From Proteiniclasticum sp043951855 (GTDB taxonomy: Bacteria > Bacillota > Clostridia > Clostridiales > Clostridiaceae), in contig NZ_JBINJW010000013.1 in the NCBI RefSeq assembly GCF_043951855.1, positions 1 to 64,000 on the forward strand: a DNA stretch of 64,000 nucleotides, written 5' to 3'. The position numbers were made by a program, and so were the translations under genes. The notes beneath the pieces are model-generated. The model did no database searches. It was not told where the DNA came from and saw nothing but the letters and a program-made list of their open reading frames with translations. Position 1 is the stretch's first letter; each line of letters begins with the position of its first letter. This document shows positions 7,754 through 16,765 of the stretch, piece after piece.

Positions 7754-8944
7754 CTATATTTTATCAGGAATACTTTGTATGATCTCATCCAGAATTCCAT
7801 GGGCAGTATCCGCTTTGGATAATTCACCTAAGTCTCTCTTCAGACCATCTTTTCCCAATAGGATAATCCGGTTGTGATCCTGGCCGAAAACCTTCCCATC
7901 CGAGATATCATTGGCTGCAATGAAATCCAGATTCTTTCTGGTCAGCTTTTCTTCTGCATACTGTTCCAGGTTCTCGGATTCTGCAGCAAACCCGATGAGG
8001 ATCTGATTTTTCTTCTTCTGGCCAAGTTCTTTTAAAATATCCTTGTCTTTCACAAGCTCCAGTGTGAGAGAAGAATCTTCTTTCTTGATCTTATCCTTCG
8101 CCACTTCTTTTACTTTGAAATCGGAAACTGCCGCGGCCATGAAAACCATATCCGCAGACTCGAAATATGCATTTACCGCCTGGTCCATGGCTTCATTGGT
8201 AAGCGCAGTGATCTGCTGGATCCCCTGAGGCACACTTCCTGCAATATTACCGGTTATGAGAATCACTTCCGCTCCGCGGTCTCTCAGCGCTTCAGCGAGC
8301 GCCATCCCCATCTTGCCGGAAGAACGGTTCGTCAGAACCCTTACCGGATCCATAGGTGCTTCTGTTCCTCCTGCGGTGACGATGACCTTTTTCCCTGCAT
8401 AGTCCTTCTTTGGATAAAGAAGTTTCATGATCTCATCGAAAATGTCATCCACCAGAGCAAGCTTTCCTTCGCCCACATCTCCGCAAGCCAGTCTACCTGC
8501 ACCCGGTTTCACAAAAGTGAATCCCAGGCTCTTCAGCTTCTCGATATTTTCCTGAACCATGGGGCTTGCATACATCTGCGTGTTCATGGCAGGTGCAATG
8601 AGCACTTTGGCCTTCGTCGCCATGATGGAAGTTGAAATCCAGTCATCGGCGATGCCGTTTGCGATTTTGCCGATCATGTTCGCCGTTGCCGGAACCACCG
8701 CGAACACATCCGCTTTCTGGGCGAGAGAAATATGCGCGATCTCAAATGCCTTGGGCTCATCGAACATATCCGTAATGACAGGATTCTGACTCAGACTCTG
8801 AAAACTGAGGGGAGTGACAAATTCCTGTGCCGATTTTGTCATGGCCACGTCAACATCAATATTCTGCTTTTTCAGTCTCGAAACCAGTTCAAGGGCTTTA
8901 TAGGCGGCTATGCCTCCTGTTACACCCAGCACAACGCTTTTCAT
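7754..8944 (-). CDS. coaBC: Bifunctional phosphopantothenoylcysteine decarboxylase / phosphopantothenate-cysteine ligase
   Basis: This 396-residue cytoplasmic enzyme makes 4'-phosphopantetheine for coenzyme A in two steps. The N-terminal flavoprotein CoaC domain (about residues 1-180) has the GGIAAYKALE start, the PAMNTQMY substrate motif and a PGxGxLACGDVGEG loop. The C-terminal CoaB domain (about 185-396) has VTAGGTEAPMDPVRVLTN and the lysine-rich VKDKDILKELG stretch. It lies one base after rpoZ in the gmk-rpoZ-coaBC arrangement common in Firmicutes and ends at a strong terminator. Confidence 0.95.
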   Translation of the reverse strand: MKSVVLGVTGGIAAYKALELVSRLKKQNIDVDVAMTKSAQEFVTPLSFQSLSQNPVITDMFDEPKAFEIAHISLAQKADVFAVVPATANMIGKIANGIADDWISTSIMATKAKVLIAPAMNTQMYASPMVQENIEKLKSLGFTFVKPGAGRLACGDVGEGKLALVDDIFDEIMKLLYPKKDYAGKKVIVTAGGTEAPMDPVRVLTNRSSGKMGMALAEALRDRGAEVILITGNIAGSVPQGIQQITALTNEAMDQAVNAYFESADMVFMAAAVSDFKVKEVAKDKIKKEDSSLTLELVKDKDILKELGQKKKNQILIGFAAESENLEQYAEEKLTRKNLDFIAANDISDGKVFGQDHNRIILLGKDGLKRDLGELSKADTAHGILDEIIQSIPDKI

Positions 8945-8945
8945 C

Positions 8946-9161
8946 TTACTTCACACCATCTTTTAGTGTTTCATATTCAATCAGCCCTGCATTCACTTCA
9001 TTTACTGCACTGGACAGCGGATTCACGCTGGTTCCAGGAAGAAGTGGTTCCTGTCCGTCTATAAGCTGTCTTGCTCTTCTTGATGTGATGGTCACCAGTC
9101 TGTATCTGTTCTCTACTCTGTTTAGTAATTCTGTTACTGATGGATCTATTAATGAACTCAT
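8946..9161 (-). CDS. rpoZ: DNA-directed RNA polymerase omega subunit
   Basis: This 71-residue small subunit helps fold and hold the beta' subunit of RNA polymerase. The conserved core is NRYRLVTITSRRARQLIDG at residues 18-36. Its ATG shares one base with the gmk stop (TAATG) and follows GGAGG. Sequence after residue 45 is variable, as usual for the family. Confidence 0.92.
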   Translation of the reverse strand: MSSLIDPSVTELLNRVENRYRLVTITSRRARQLIDGQEPLLPGTSVNPLSSAVNEVNAGLIEYETLKDGVK

Positions 9162-9775
9162 TATAATTTTTCCTCCTTAAGGGTTAATATCTCATTTGAA
9201 ACACGAGTGACACGACATTTCTCAGCTCTGACAATGCATATCAGATCCTGATAAGCCTGTTCCACTGTGTGATTGGTGATGGCATAATTGTATTTGTTCA
9301 CATAGTTGATTTCATTATACGCCGATTTGAATCTGGTCAGAAGAGACTCTGGTGTCTCGCTTCCTCTCCCGATGATTCTGTTTCTCAGCTCATTCATGGA
9401 AGGCGGCAGTATGAAAATGAAAATCCCTTCGGTGGTGTTCTCCTGCACATTCAGTGCACCCTGAATGTCGATTTCCAGAATCACATCTGTTCCTTCACTG
9501 AGTTTTCGCTCCACTTCTGCCCGTGGCGTTCCATAGTAATTCCCATATACCTCAGCATATTCCAGAAACTCATCATTTTCGATCATTTTCTGGAACTCCT
9601 CGCGGCTTACGAAGTAATAGCTTTCTCCTTCCACTTCTCCCGCTCTAGGCGCTCTCGTGGTCATGGATACAGAATTCCATATGAAATTCTCGCAGTGTTT
9701 CTTGTATGCATCACATACGGTTCCTTTGCCTGCTCCTGAAGGTCCTGATATGACCAGGAGTAATCCTCTACTCAT
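9161..9775 (-). CDS. gmk: Guanylate kinase
   Basis: This 204-residue enzyme phosphorylates GMP to GDP with ATP. The P-loop is GPSGAGKGTV at residues 10-19. The GMP-binding region shows TTRAPRAGEVEGESYYFVSREEF, split across residues 39-62, and DIQGA follows near residue 100. Its start overlaps the end of remA by eight bases. The remA-gmk-rpoZ-coaBC order is conserved in Firmicutes. Confidence 0.95.
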   Translation of the reverse strand: MSRGLLLVISGPSGAGKGTVCDAYKKHCENFIWNSVSMTTRAPRAGEVEGESYYFVSREEFQKMIENDEFLEYAEVYGNYYGTPRAEVERKLSEGTDVILEIDIQGALNVQENTTEGIFIFILPPSMNELRNRIIGRGSETPESLLTRFKSAYNEINYVNKYNYAITNHTVEQAYQDLICIVRAEKCRVTRVSNEILTLKEEKL

Positions 9776-10043
9776 CTATACCTACCTCATCCACAATTTC
9801 GTCTTTCGTTTCCAGTCTGTGTGCTACGGTTTCAGGCTGCACTGCGGAAAGAATGATATGATCCGAATCCGTCACCACTACAGCCCTGGTTCTTCTGCCA
9901 TAGGTAGCATCAATGAGCATGCCTCTTTCCCTTGCTTCCTGAATAATCCTTTTTATAGGAGCGGATTCAGGAGAAACGATGGCTACAATCTTATTGGCTG
10001 ATACAATATTCCCAAAACCTATATTAACGAGTTTAATATTCAC
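9768..10043 (-). CDS. remA: DUF370/RemA family DNA-binding regulator
   Basis: This 91-residue protein is nearly identical in pattern to RemA, a DNA-binding regulator of biofilm matrix and osmoprotection genes in Bacillus. The markers are NIGFGNIVSANKIVAIVSPES at the start and ERGMLIDATYGRRTRAVVVTDS in the middle. I use a GTG start at 10043 because it gives the family N-terminus VNIKLVNIGFGN; the longer reading from 10115 overlaps yicC. A GGGGTGAG ribosome site lies just before it. Its regulatory targets in this organism are unknown. Confidence 0.9.
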   Translation of the reverse strand: MNIKLVNIGFGNIVSANKIVAIVSPESAPIKRIIQEARERGMLIDATYGRRTRAVVVTDSDHIILSAVQPETVAHRLETKDEIVDEVGIDE

Positions 10044-10053
10044 GACCTCACCC

Positions 10054-10932
10054 CTACTCAATATTCTGCATTTGTTCTCTGATTTTCTCGATTTCGTTCT
10101 TGATGAGAAGCACATTATTTGTGATCTCGATATCCACAGATTTCGATGCCATGGTATTGGCTTCTCTGTTCATTTCCTGAGCCAGAAAATCCAGTTTTCT
10201 GCCCACTGGAACAGTCTCATCCAGGAAGCTCTTCATCTGATCCATATGAGACAGAAGTCTTGTGATCTCTTCATCGATGCTTGCTTTATCTGTATATAGC
10301 GCAATTTCCAGAGCCAGCCTGGATTCATCCACCGGAACGGTTTCCAGAAGCTCTTTGATTCTGTTTTCCAGTCTTTCTTTATAAAGTGGAATGACTTCTT
10401 TGTCTTTTTCTTTGATCACTTCCACGATCTTTCTGACTTCATCCGCTTTGACCAGCATATCGTTTTTAAGGGATGCCCCTTCCACTTCTTTCATCTCCAG
10501 CATCTTCCTGGCGGCTTCTTCCACCGCTTCTGCCATGAGTGTCCAGATTTCCTCCATATTCTCTTCTTTTTCTTCTGTGAAAACCACGTCCGGAAATCTG
10601 GAAATCAGTGAAACCGAAATATCATCTGCCAGTGTAAACTCATCGCGAAGGTTTTTCAGGATATCCACATACCCCTTCGCCAGATACTGGTTGGATTTGA
10701 CCACCGTATCTTCCTTTGTGTAGTTTCTGTAAGTGATGAATACGTCCACCTTTCCTCTGGAAAGATATCCGGAAATCACTTTTCTCACTCTGTCCTCCAC
10801 AGGCATAAGACTCTTGGGCATTCTGATGTTCATATCGAGGTACCTGTGATTTACGCCTCTCATCTCCACCAGAAAACTTCTCTTTCCATCGTCCACCATG
10901 GCTCTTCCAAAGCCTGTCATGCTCTTTATCAT
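10054..10932 (-). CDS. yicC: YicC/YloC family endoribonuclease
   Basis: This 292-residue protein has the family opening MIKSMTGFGRA and a C-terminal catalytic region with KLDFLAQEMNREANTMASKS. YicC proteins are reported as RNA endonucleases that influence mRNA and small RNA stability. The second of two adjacent ATG codons is used, six bases after GGAGG. It is the first gene of the remA-gmk-rpoZ-coaBC set, ten bases before remA. Confidence 0.92.
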   Translation of the reverse strand: MIKSMTGFGRAMVDDGKRSFLVEMRGVNHRYLDMNIRMPKSLMPVEDRVRKVISGYLSRGKVDVFITYRNYTKEDTVVKSNQYLAKGYVDILKNLRDEFTLADDISVSLISRFPDVVFTEEKEENMEEIWTLMAEAVEEAARKMLEMKEVEGASLKNDMLVKADEVRKIVEVIKEKDKEVIPLYKERLENRIKELLETVPVDESRLALEIALYTDKASIDEEITRLLSHMDQMKSFLDETVPVGRKLDFLAQEMNREANTMASKSVDIEITNNVLLIKNEIEKIREQMQNIE

Positions 10933-10981
10933 CATACGCCTCCAATTTATTCCTTCATTATATGCCTTAACTCAGAGAGCA

Positions 10982-11986
10982 TCAAGCATTATCCGTTTCT
11001 TCCAGATAGAGATCCTTCTCAAACCAGTCCCTTACATCCTCCGGATCGTCGTATATGGAAAGCGCAACCATCAGCTTTATTCTTGCTTTCTGACCGGGCA
11101 GCGCATCTCCGAAAATGACGCCCATATTCCTGAGATGCTTTCCTCCACCCTCATATCCGTAACTGCCGAAGACGCGTCCTTCGTAGCATCTTGATACAAT
11201 GACCACATGGATTTTTCTGGATAGCGCATAGCGAATGCCTTCCACCATCTGGGGTGGAACATTTCCACGACCGAAAGCTTCGATGATAATTCCTTTTGTA
11301 CCTTTATCCACCAGGAATTTCAGGTAGGTGGAATCCATTCCTGCCACGGTTTTCACAAGATCCACATTGGATGTCAGATGGTCTATGTCATGCACCTGTC
11401 TTACATCATTGCTTCTGTAGTATATTACACGGTTGTTGTCCACTATGCCTAAGGGTCCGAAGGATGGTGTTCTGAACGCGTTCAGTGAAAGTGAATTCGT
11501 CTTGGTCACTTCCTGGGCTGCATTGAGTTCTCCATTGAGGCAGACAAGGACACCACGATTTCTGGATTCCTTCGAAGAGGCAGTTACAATGGACTGCGCC
11601 AGATTGGATGGACCATCATAGCCAAGTTCCGAACCGGAACGCATGGCTCCAGTGAATACAATGGGAATCTCCGTATCTATGGTAAGATCGAAAAGAAATG
11701 CTGTCTCTTCCAGCGTGTCCGTTCCATGGGTGATCACCACACCATCGGGCTGATCTTCGCGAATCACTTTCAGCGTGAACTCTCTTAGCTCCATCATTTT
11801 CTCCAGCGTCATGTGCGGACTGGGAAAGGAGCTGAAGTTATAGGAGATGACTTCCGCATGTTTTTCGATTCCTGTGACCATATGCATGATTTCTTCTCCT
11901 GTGAGAGAAGGCACCGCAGCCTTTATCTTGGGGTCCACTTTCATCGATATGGTTCCGCCATTAAAAATCACGATAATTTTCTTCAT
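10982..11986 (-). CDS. L-asparaginase, type I-like
   Basis: This 334-residue enzyme hydrolyses asparagine to aspartate and ammonia. The first catalytic threonine lies in FNGGTISMK (residues 8-16) and the second in ITHGTDTLEETAF near residues 83-95. No signal peptide is present, so it is probably cytoplasmic. The start overlaps the stop of the methyltransferase gene by four bases. No clear terminator was seen before yicC, so the two could be cotranscribed. Confidence 0.9.
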   Translation of the reverse strand: MKKIIVIFNGGTISMKVDPKIKAAVPSLTGEEIMHMVTGIEKHAEVISYNFSSFPSPHMTLEKMMELREFTLKVIREDQPDGVVITHGTDTLEETAFLFDLTIDTEIPIVFTGAMRSGSELGYDGPSNLAQSIVTASSKESRNRGVLVCLNGELNAAQEVTKTNSLSLNAFRTPSFGPLGIVDNNRVIYYRSNDVRQVHDIDHLTSNVDLVKTVAGMDSTYLKFLVDKGTKGIIIEAFGRGNVPPQMVEGIRYALSRKIHVVIVSRCYEGRVFGSYGYEGGGKHLRNMGVIFGDALPGQKARIKLMVALSIYDDPEDVRDWFEKDLYLEETDNA

Positions 11987-13122
11987 ATAATCTGGTCCTC
12001 TTTTCTCTTCTCTGCAAAATACTGATAGAAGTAGGTCAGAATCCTGCCATTATAAAGTTTTCTGTTCTTGTGGGCCTTTCTGCCGAAAGCTTTCTCGAAC
12101 CCTTCCAGCGCAGAGAGGATATACATTTCAAAATCCTCGTTGACAGCCTTGTCACGACCCATTTTCTCCATGAGCATCACGATATTCTCTCTCTCTCCCA
12201 GACGCTCTCCGTATGGTGGATTCGTGATGATCGTCACATTCCGGTCTGTGTATTTCAGATTCATGAAATCCTGATGGTTGAAGTAGATATTCTTGAAAAC
12301 ACCCGCTTTTTTCGCATTCATCTTTGCAGTGGAAAGCACATAGGTGTCATTATCATATCCGGTGATGGAGAGTTTAAGGGATTTCACCTGATTTCTTGCC
12401 CCTTCTCTCACCTGATCATAAACATCCTTCGGAAACCCCGGCCAGGTCTCTGATACAAATTTACGGTCCACATTCGGTGCGATATTACGCGCAATCATGG
12501 CCGCTTCAATGAGGATGGTGCCGGATCCGCAGAAAGGATCGATGAGCGGTCTTGAACCATCATATCCTGAAATCAGAACCATGGCTGCCGCAAGTGTTTC
12601 CTTTACTGGTGCTGCGCCTGAATGTTCACGATAGCCTCTTCTATGAAGACCTTCTCCTGATGTGTCCACGGTGATTGTCGCAATATCCTTCAGAAGCGCG
12701 ATTTCAATCTTGTAGACTGCTCCGGTTTCCGCGAAGATTTCACGATCGTAAGTCTTTTTCATGGACTCCACCACCGCTTTCTTCACAATGCTCTGGCAGT
12801 CCGGAACACTGTGAAGCTGACTTCTGACAGATTTCCCGACCACATGCATTTTACCGCTGATGGGAATCAGCGCACCGAAATCAATGGCTTTTGTTCCCTG
12901 GAACAGCTCTTCGAAAGTGACGGCTTTGAATTCCGCAAGTTTTATGAGCACTCTTTCTGCGGTTCGAAGGTGAACATTGCAGATGGCGATGTCCATTTCA
13001 TCTCCATCGAACTCGACTTTACCGTTCTCCACCTTCAGATCTTCATAACCTAAAGCTTTCAGTTCATTGGAAAGTATTTTTTCTATGCCGAAGGCACAGG
13101 TGGCAATGAGTCTGTAATCCAT
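11983..13122 (-). CDS. THUMP-domain class I RNA methyltransferase (RlmL/YpsC-like)
   Basis: This 379-residue enzyme has an N-terminal THUMP RNA-binding domain (about residues 50-155) and a C-terminal Rossmann methyltransferase. The SAM-binding motif is DPFCGSGTILIEAA near residue 193 and the catalytic NPPYGERLGE is near residue 300. The length matches the N-terminal half of RlmL and the stand-alone YpsC of Firmicutes, which methylate guanine N2 in 23S rRNA. The exact target base is inferred. It overlaps the asparaginase gene by four bases and sits three bases after exonuclease III. Confidence 0.88.
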   Translation of the reverse strand: MDYRLIATCAFGIEKILSNELKALGYEDLKVENGKVEFDGDEMDIAICNVHLRTAERVLIKLAEFKAVTFEELFQGTKAIDFGALIPISGKMHVVGKSVRSQLHSVPDCQSIVKKAVVESMKKTYDREIFAETGAVYKIEIALLKDIATITVDTSGEGLHRRGYREHSGAAPVKETLAAAMVLISGYDGSRPLIDPFCGSGTILIEAAMIARNIAPNVDRKFVSETWPGFPKDVYDQVREGARNQVKSLKLSITGYDNDTYVLSTAKMNAKKAGVFKNIYFNHQDFMNLKYTDRNVTIITNPPYGERLGERENIVMLMEKMGRDKAVNEDFEMYILSALEGFEKAFGRKAHKNRKLYNGRILTYFYQYFAEKRKEDQII

Positions 13123-13125
13123 TCT

Positions 13126-13896
13126 TTATTCTCCTTTAAGTGTTAAAGAGAGAGGACAATGATCTGATCCCATGATGTCATTGTATATGGAAAGATCTTC
13201 CACATCCTCCAGCATGTTCTCCGATACAACAAAGTAATCTATTCTCCAACCCGCGTTTCTGTCTCTTGCACGGAATCTCTGATCCCACCAGGTGTATTTC
13301 ACTTCTTCCGGGTTCCTGTCTCTCCACACATCAGCATAGCCGTGGCTTAGAAGCTTGGTGAACCAGTCTCTTTCAATCTGAAGGAAACCTGAAGTCTTTC
13401 TGTTGCTTTCCGGATTCGCCAGGTCGATTTCATTATGTGCAACATTGAAATCTCCAGTGATCACCACTTTTCTGCCTGCATCCTTCAGCGCATCAAACTT
13501 TGCAAGAAGATCGTCATAGAATCTCATCTTATAAGCCAGTCTTTCCTCTCCTCTTCCTCCATTGGGGAAGTAGATCCCGAAAATCGCATACTCACCTACA
13601 TTGACCTGAATCACTCTTCCTTCAGCATCGTACTCCTCTATCCCGGACCCCTTTATGATTTCATCCACAGGGATTCTGGTGTAGACCGCTACGGAAGAGT
13701 ATCCTTTTCTTATTCCGGAGTGCATTGTCAGGGTATATCCCAGCTCTTTCAGATAAATCTCCTCTACCAGCTGGTCCTCCTGCATTTTCGTTTCCTGGAT
13801 AAAAAGAATATCCGGATCCAGTTCCATGACACGCTCCTTGAATCCTTTTTTCATGATGGCTCGTAGTCCATTCACGTTCCATGATACTATCTTCAT
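13126..13896 (-). CDS. xth: Exodeoxyribonuclease III (AP endonuclease)
   Basis: This 256-residue EEP-fold nuclease cuts DNA at abasic sites and trims 3' ends during base excision repair. Markers are SWNVNGLRA (residues 4-12), DILFIQETKMQ with the metal-binding Glu, GDFNVAHNEIDLANP, and SDHCPLSL at the C-terminus with the catalytic Asp-His. The start overlaps the pyrR stop by four bases. Confidence 0.94.
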   Translation of the reverse strand: MKIVSWNVNGLRAIMKKGFKERVMELDPDILFIQETKMQEDQLVEEIYLKELGYTLTMHSGIRKGYSSVAVYTRIPVDEIIKGSGIEEYDAEGRVIQVNVGEYAIFGIYFPNGGRGEERLAYKMRFYDDLLAKFDALKDAGRKVVITGDFNVAHNEIDLANPESNRKTSGFLQIERDWFTKLLSHGYADVWRDRNPEEVKYTWWDQRFRARDRNAGWRIDYFVVSENMLEDVEDLSIYNDIMGSDHCPLSLTLKGE

Positions 13897-14441
13897 TCGA
13901 TACCTTCCTTTATGAATATATCCACTGCGTTTCTGCCATCCACTTCTTCCAGCATGACTTTAATGAGCTCATTTCTGGAAGTAGGCACATTCTTGCCTAC
14001 ATAGTCTGCTCTGATGGGGAGTTCTCTATGTCCCCTGTCAATCAGTACCGCAAGCTGAATGCTTTTGGGTCTTCCGTTTTCTGTTACAGCATCCAGGGCT
14101 GCTCTAACAGTACGCCCTGTATAGAGGACATCATCCACAAGAATGACTTTCTTGTCCTTGATGGGCACATCAATCTGTGCATTCTTGATCATCGGTGTTT
14201 CATAATCTTCTTCCAGGTCATCCCGATACAGCGTGATGTCCACACTGGACACAGGAATCACCGCATCTTCAAATTTTCTGATGTTTTCCTGTATTCTCTC
14301 CGCCAGAGGTACGCCCCTTCTTTTGATTCCCACAAGAACGATGTCTTTTACCCCTTTATTCTTCTCTACAATCTCATGAGAGATTCTCACAAGAGCTCTT
14401 TCTATCGCTTTTTCATCCATGAGTCCCGCTTTAAATTCCAT
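13893..14441 (-). CDS. pyrR: Bifunctional pyr operon regulator / uracil phosphoribosyltransferase PyrR
   Basis: This 182-residue protein binds pyr mRNA in response to UMP and has weak uracil phosphoribosyltransferase activity. The PRPP loop VILVDDVLYTGRTVRAALD is at about residues 94-112, and VLVGIKRRGVPLAERI is near residue 38. I start it at ATG 14441, where MEFKAGLMDEKAIERAL matches the family N-terminus. An in-frame ATG at 14501 with AGGAA before it would add 20 residues. No ribosome site lies directly before 14441; a hairpin does. No pyr biosynthesis genes are nearby. Confidence 0.88.
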   Translation of the reverse strand: MEFKAGLMDEKAIERALVRISHEIVEKNKGVKDIVLVGIKRRGVPLAERIQENIRKFEDAVIPVSSVDITLYRDDLEEDYETPMIKNAQIDVPIKDKKVILVDDVLYTGRTVRAALDAVTENGRPKSIQLAVLIDRGHRELPIRADYVGKNVPTSRNELIKVMLEEVDGRNAVDIFIKEGIE

Positions 14442-14447
14442 AAGCTG

Positions 14448-14469
14448 CCATAGAAGTATGCTTCTATGG
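14448..14469 (-). promoter_or_regulatory. Hairpin before the pyrR start
   Basis: CCATAGAAG and CTTCTATGG form a perfect 9-bp stem with a four-base loop, ending six bases before ATG 14441. A ribosome-site-like AAGGTGGTG (14483-14474) sits just upstream of the stem. Folding would bring that site to about ten bases from the ATG. It could also control which of two starts is used. Confidence 0.5.
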
Positions 14470-14548
14470 ATGACACCACCTTTTCTGTTTATTTGCTTCA
14501 TCTATTCTATTTCCTGTTTTGTGCAATCCTATATCATCTCATTATACT

Positions 14549-14577
14549 AAAACATCCCAGCATAAGGCTAGGATGTG
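14549..14577 (-). terminator. Weak terminator after rluD
   Basis: ACATCC and GGATGT pair, with AGC/GCT inside and single mismatches, and the minus strand continues with TTTT. It lies about 35 bases past the rluD stop and would separate the rluD transcript from pyrR. Confidence 0.55.
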
Positions 14578-14611
14578 TTCATATTTTATTAATAATATTC
14601 ATCTTTTGTTC

Positions 14612-15523
14612 TTATTTTCGTTCCATTCGATGAAGTTTCATGAGAAATGCCTTGAATTCTTCATGAACAGGAGCTCTGAAAATCTTATAGCCTTTCTGAG
14701 GCGTTTCAAACCCCAGGGTTGCAGCATGAAGTAGCTGCCCTTTGACAGATTCCTTTTTGTGTCCGTAAACATAATCCCCAACCAGCGGATGATGCAGCGA
14801 AGCCATATGCACTCTGATCTGATGGGTTCTTCCTGTCTCAAGCCTGGCTCTGATCAGTGTGAAGCCCTCATATCTTCTGATGACATCATAATGAGTAACA
14901 GCTCTTTTCCCGTCCTCCACGATGGCCATCTTCATTCTGTCCTTTCTGGAACGCCCCAGTGGAGCGTCGATGGTTCCATGTTCTGTTTTCACATTTCCAT
15001 GAACCAGGGCATAATACTCTCTTTTCATCGAATGGTCCTTCAGCTGAGCTGAAAGATAGCCATGCGCAAGATCATTCTTCGCCACAACCAGAATTCCCGT
15101 TGTGTCCTTGTCTATCCGATGGACGATGCCAGGCCTTAGAATTCCATTGATTCCGGAGAGATCCTTGACATGGTACAGAAGTGCATTCACCAGAGTATCG
15201 TGGTAATTTCCCTGAGCCGGATGCACCACCATTCCCTTCGCCTTATTGACCACCACAAGATCTTCGTCCTCATAAAGAATGTCTATGGGTATATCCTTGG
15301 CGCTCACTTCCAGTTCTTCCAGTTCTGGAAGCTCCAGCAGAATTCTTTCATCCTCCTGTACCTTGTAGGATGATTTCCTGATTCTGTCTTCCACTGTAAT
15401 GCATTCTTTCTCAATGAGCTTCTGTATGTAGGATCTTGAAAGATCCGGCAGTTTCTCACTGAGATACACATCCAGTCTTCTACCGGCTGATTCAGCTTCG
15501 ACTATATACTGCAGTTCTTCCAC
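14612..15523 (-). CDS. rluD: RluA/RluD-family 23S rRNA pseudouridine synthase
   Basis: This 303-residue enzyme has an N-terminal S4 RNA-binding domain (about residues 10-75) and a catalytic domain with the diagnostic PGIVHRIDKDTTGILVVAK, whose Asp is the nucleophile. RIHMASLHHPLVGDYVYG follows near the C-terminus. It isomerises uridines in large ribosomal RNA; the precise sites are inferred from the family. A GTG start is used, one base after the lspA stop, with AAGGAAG inside lspA. The divIVA-lspA-rluD-pyrR order resembles Bacillus ylyB. Confidence 0.92.
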   Translation of the reverse strand: MEELQYIVEAESAGRRLDVYLSEKLPDLSRSYIQKLIEKECITVEDRIRKSSYKVQEDERILLELPELEELEVSAKDIPIDILYEDEDLVVVNKAKGMVVHPAQGNYHDTLVNALLYHVKDLSGINGILRPGIVHRIDKDTTGILVVAKNDLAHGYLSAQLKDHSMKREYYALVHGNVKTEHGTIDAPLGRSRKDRMKMAIVEDGKRAVTHYDVIRRYEGFTLIRARLETGRTHQIRVHMASLHHPLVGDYVYGHKKESVKGQLLHAATLGFETPQKGYKIFRAPVHEEFKAFLMKLHRMERK

Positions 15524-15524
15524 G

Positions 15525-15971
15525 TTAATCCACTTCCTTCAGAATATAGATCACAAGAAGCCCTGTGCCGATGGTGATGCATATATCCGCCACATTGAAT
15601 GAAGGGAAATAGTATACATCCTTCCAGTGCCAGGATATGAAATCCACCACAAACCCGAATCTCACTCGGTCAATGAGATTACCCACTGCACCAGTGAGAA
15701 TGAGACCAGTACTGACGGTGAGAAGCCAGGTCTTCTTCTTCGCCTTATAGTAGTTAAACAGAAGTATCCCCATGATGACTACGGTGACTGCAGCCAGAAG
15801 GTACGCTCTGCCCTGGAAGATGCCAAAGGCTGCCCCCCTGTTTTCAAGGTAGGAAAGGTCAAAGAATCCTTCTATGACTGTGATATCCTGCTTTCCTTTC
15901 AGTGTATCCACTGCCCAAATCTTTGTCACATAATCCAGAATCAGTCCTATAATGAAAATTACGTAGATCAT
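15525..15971 (-). CDS. lspA: Lipoprotein signal peptidase (signal peptidase II)
   Basis: This 148-residue integral membrane aspartic protease cleaves lipoprotein signal peptides after lipidation. It has four membrane segments, the ENRGAAFGIF motif and the two catalytic aspartates in VGNLIDRVRFGFVVDF and FNVADICITIG. I start it at ATG 15971, five bases after GGAGG, which overlaps the aroF stop as ATGA. A TTG four codons earlier is possible. LivK in this window is one of its likely substrates. Confidence 0.94.
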   Translation of the reverse strand: MIYVIFIIGLILDYVTKIWAVDTLKGKQDITVIEGFFDLSYLENRGAAFGIFQGRAYLLAAVTVVIMGILLFNYYKAKKKTWLLTVSTGLILTGAVGNLIDRVRFGFVVDFISWHWKDVYYFPSFNVADICITIGTGLLVIYILKEVD

Positions 15972-16762
15972 CTCAGCCTCCAAATTTCGCTTGTATTATG
16001 CATTATTTCCTTCAGTGTAATCATGTCGATGGTCTGCTGACTATCTGAACAGGCTTTGTCCGGTTCCACATGGGTTTCTATGAGCAGTCCGTCAGCGCCT
16101 GCCATGATGCCGGCTAGAGACATGGGTTTCACAAGATCCCGTACTCCCGTTCCATGACTGGGATCTACAAATACCGGTAATCTTGAATTCTTCTTCAGAT
16201 AAGCAACCGAATTCAGATCCAGAGTGTTTCTTGTGGTGGTCTCAAAGGTTCTGATTCCTCTCTCACACAAAATCACCTGTTCATTTCCTGTATTCAGAAT
16301 ATACTCTGCCGCATTGACCCATTCATTGACCGTCGCGCTGAATCCTCTTTTCAGGATCACAGGCTTTCCAAGTCTGCCCACTTCTTCAAGAAGCACATAG
16401 TTATACATGTTTCTTGATCCGATCTGAATGATGTCCACCACATCCATGGCTTTTTCTATGTCTCTCACATCAAGTATTTCCGTGGAAATCACCATCTGAA
16501 ATTCTTTCTTGATGGCGCTGAGAATTTCAAGCCCTTCCTCTTTAAGGCCTTGGAAATCATAAGGGGAAGTTCTGGGTTTGAACGCTCCACCTCTCAGCAC
16601 ATCCACGCCCAGATTCTTCAGATTCCCGGCGATTTTTCTCATGGTATCCATATCTTCCACAGAACAGGGTCCCGCAAAAAATACAGGGTCTTCTGAGATG
16701 ATTTTATGTCCGATTTCAATTTTCACTTTGCCTAGCGAAAGGTCCATTGTCTTTTGCATCAT
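15968..16762 (-). CDS. aroF: 3-deoxy-7-phosphoheptulonate synthase
   Basis: This 264-residue DAHP synthase joins phosphoenolpyruvate and erythrose 4-phosphate, the first step to chorismate. It is the type I-beta form related to KDO-8-phosphate synthase: FFAGPCSVED near residue 29, LRGGAFKPRTSPYDFQG near residue 57, VILKRGFSAT and PVFVDPSHGTG follow. There is no fused ACT or chorismate mutase domain, so feedback control, if any, must differ from fused forms. It lies three bases after aroB and overlaps lspA by four. Confidence 0.93.
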   Translation of the reverse strand: MMQKTMDLSLGKVKIEIGHKIISEDPVFFAGPCSVEDMDTMRKIAGNLKNLGVDVLRGGAFKPRTSPYDFQGLKEEGLEILSAIKKEFQMVISTEILDVRDIEKAMDVVDIIQIGSRNMYNYVLLEEVGRLGKPVILKRGFSATVNEWVNAAEYILNTGNEQVILCERGIRTFETTTRNTLDLNSVAYLKKNSRLPVFVDPSHGTGVRDLVKPMSLAGIMAGADGLLIETHVEPDKACSDSQQTIDMITLKEIMHNTSEIWRLR

Positions 16763-16765
16763 TTC

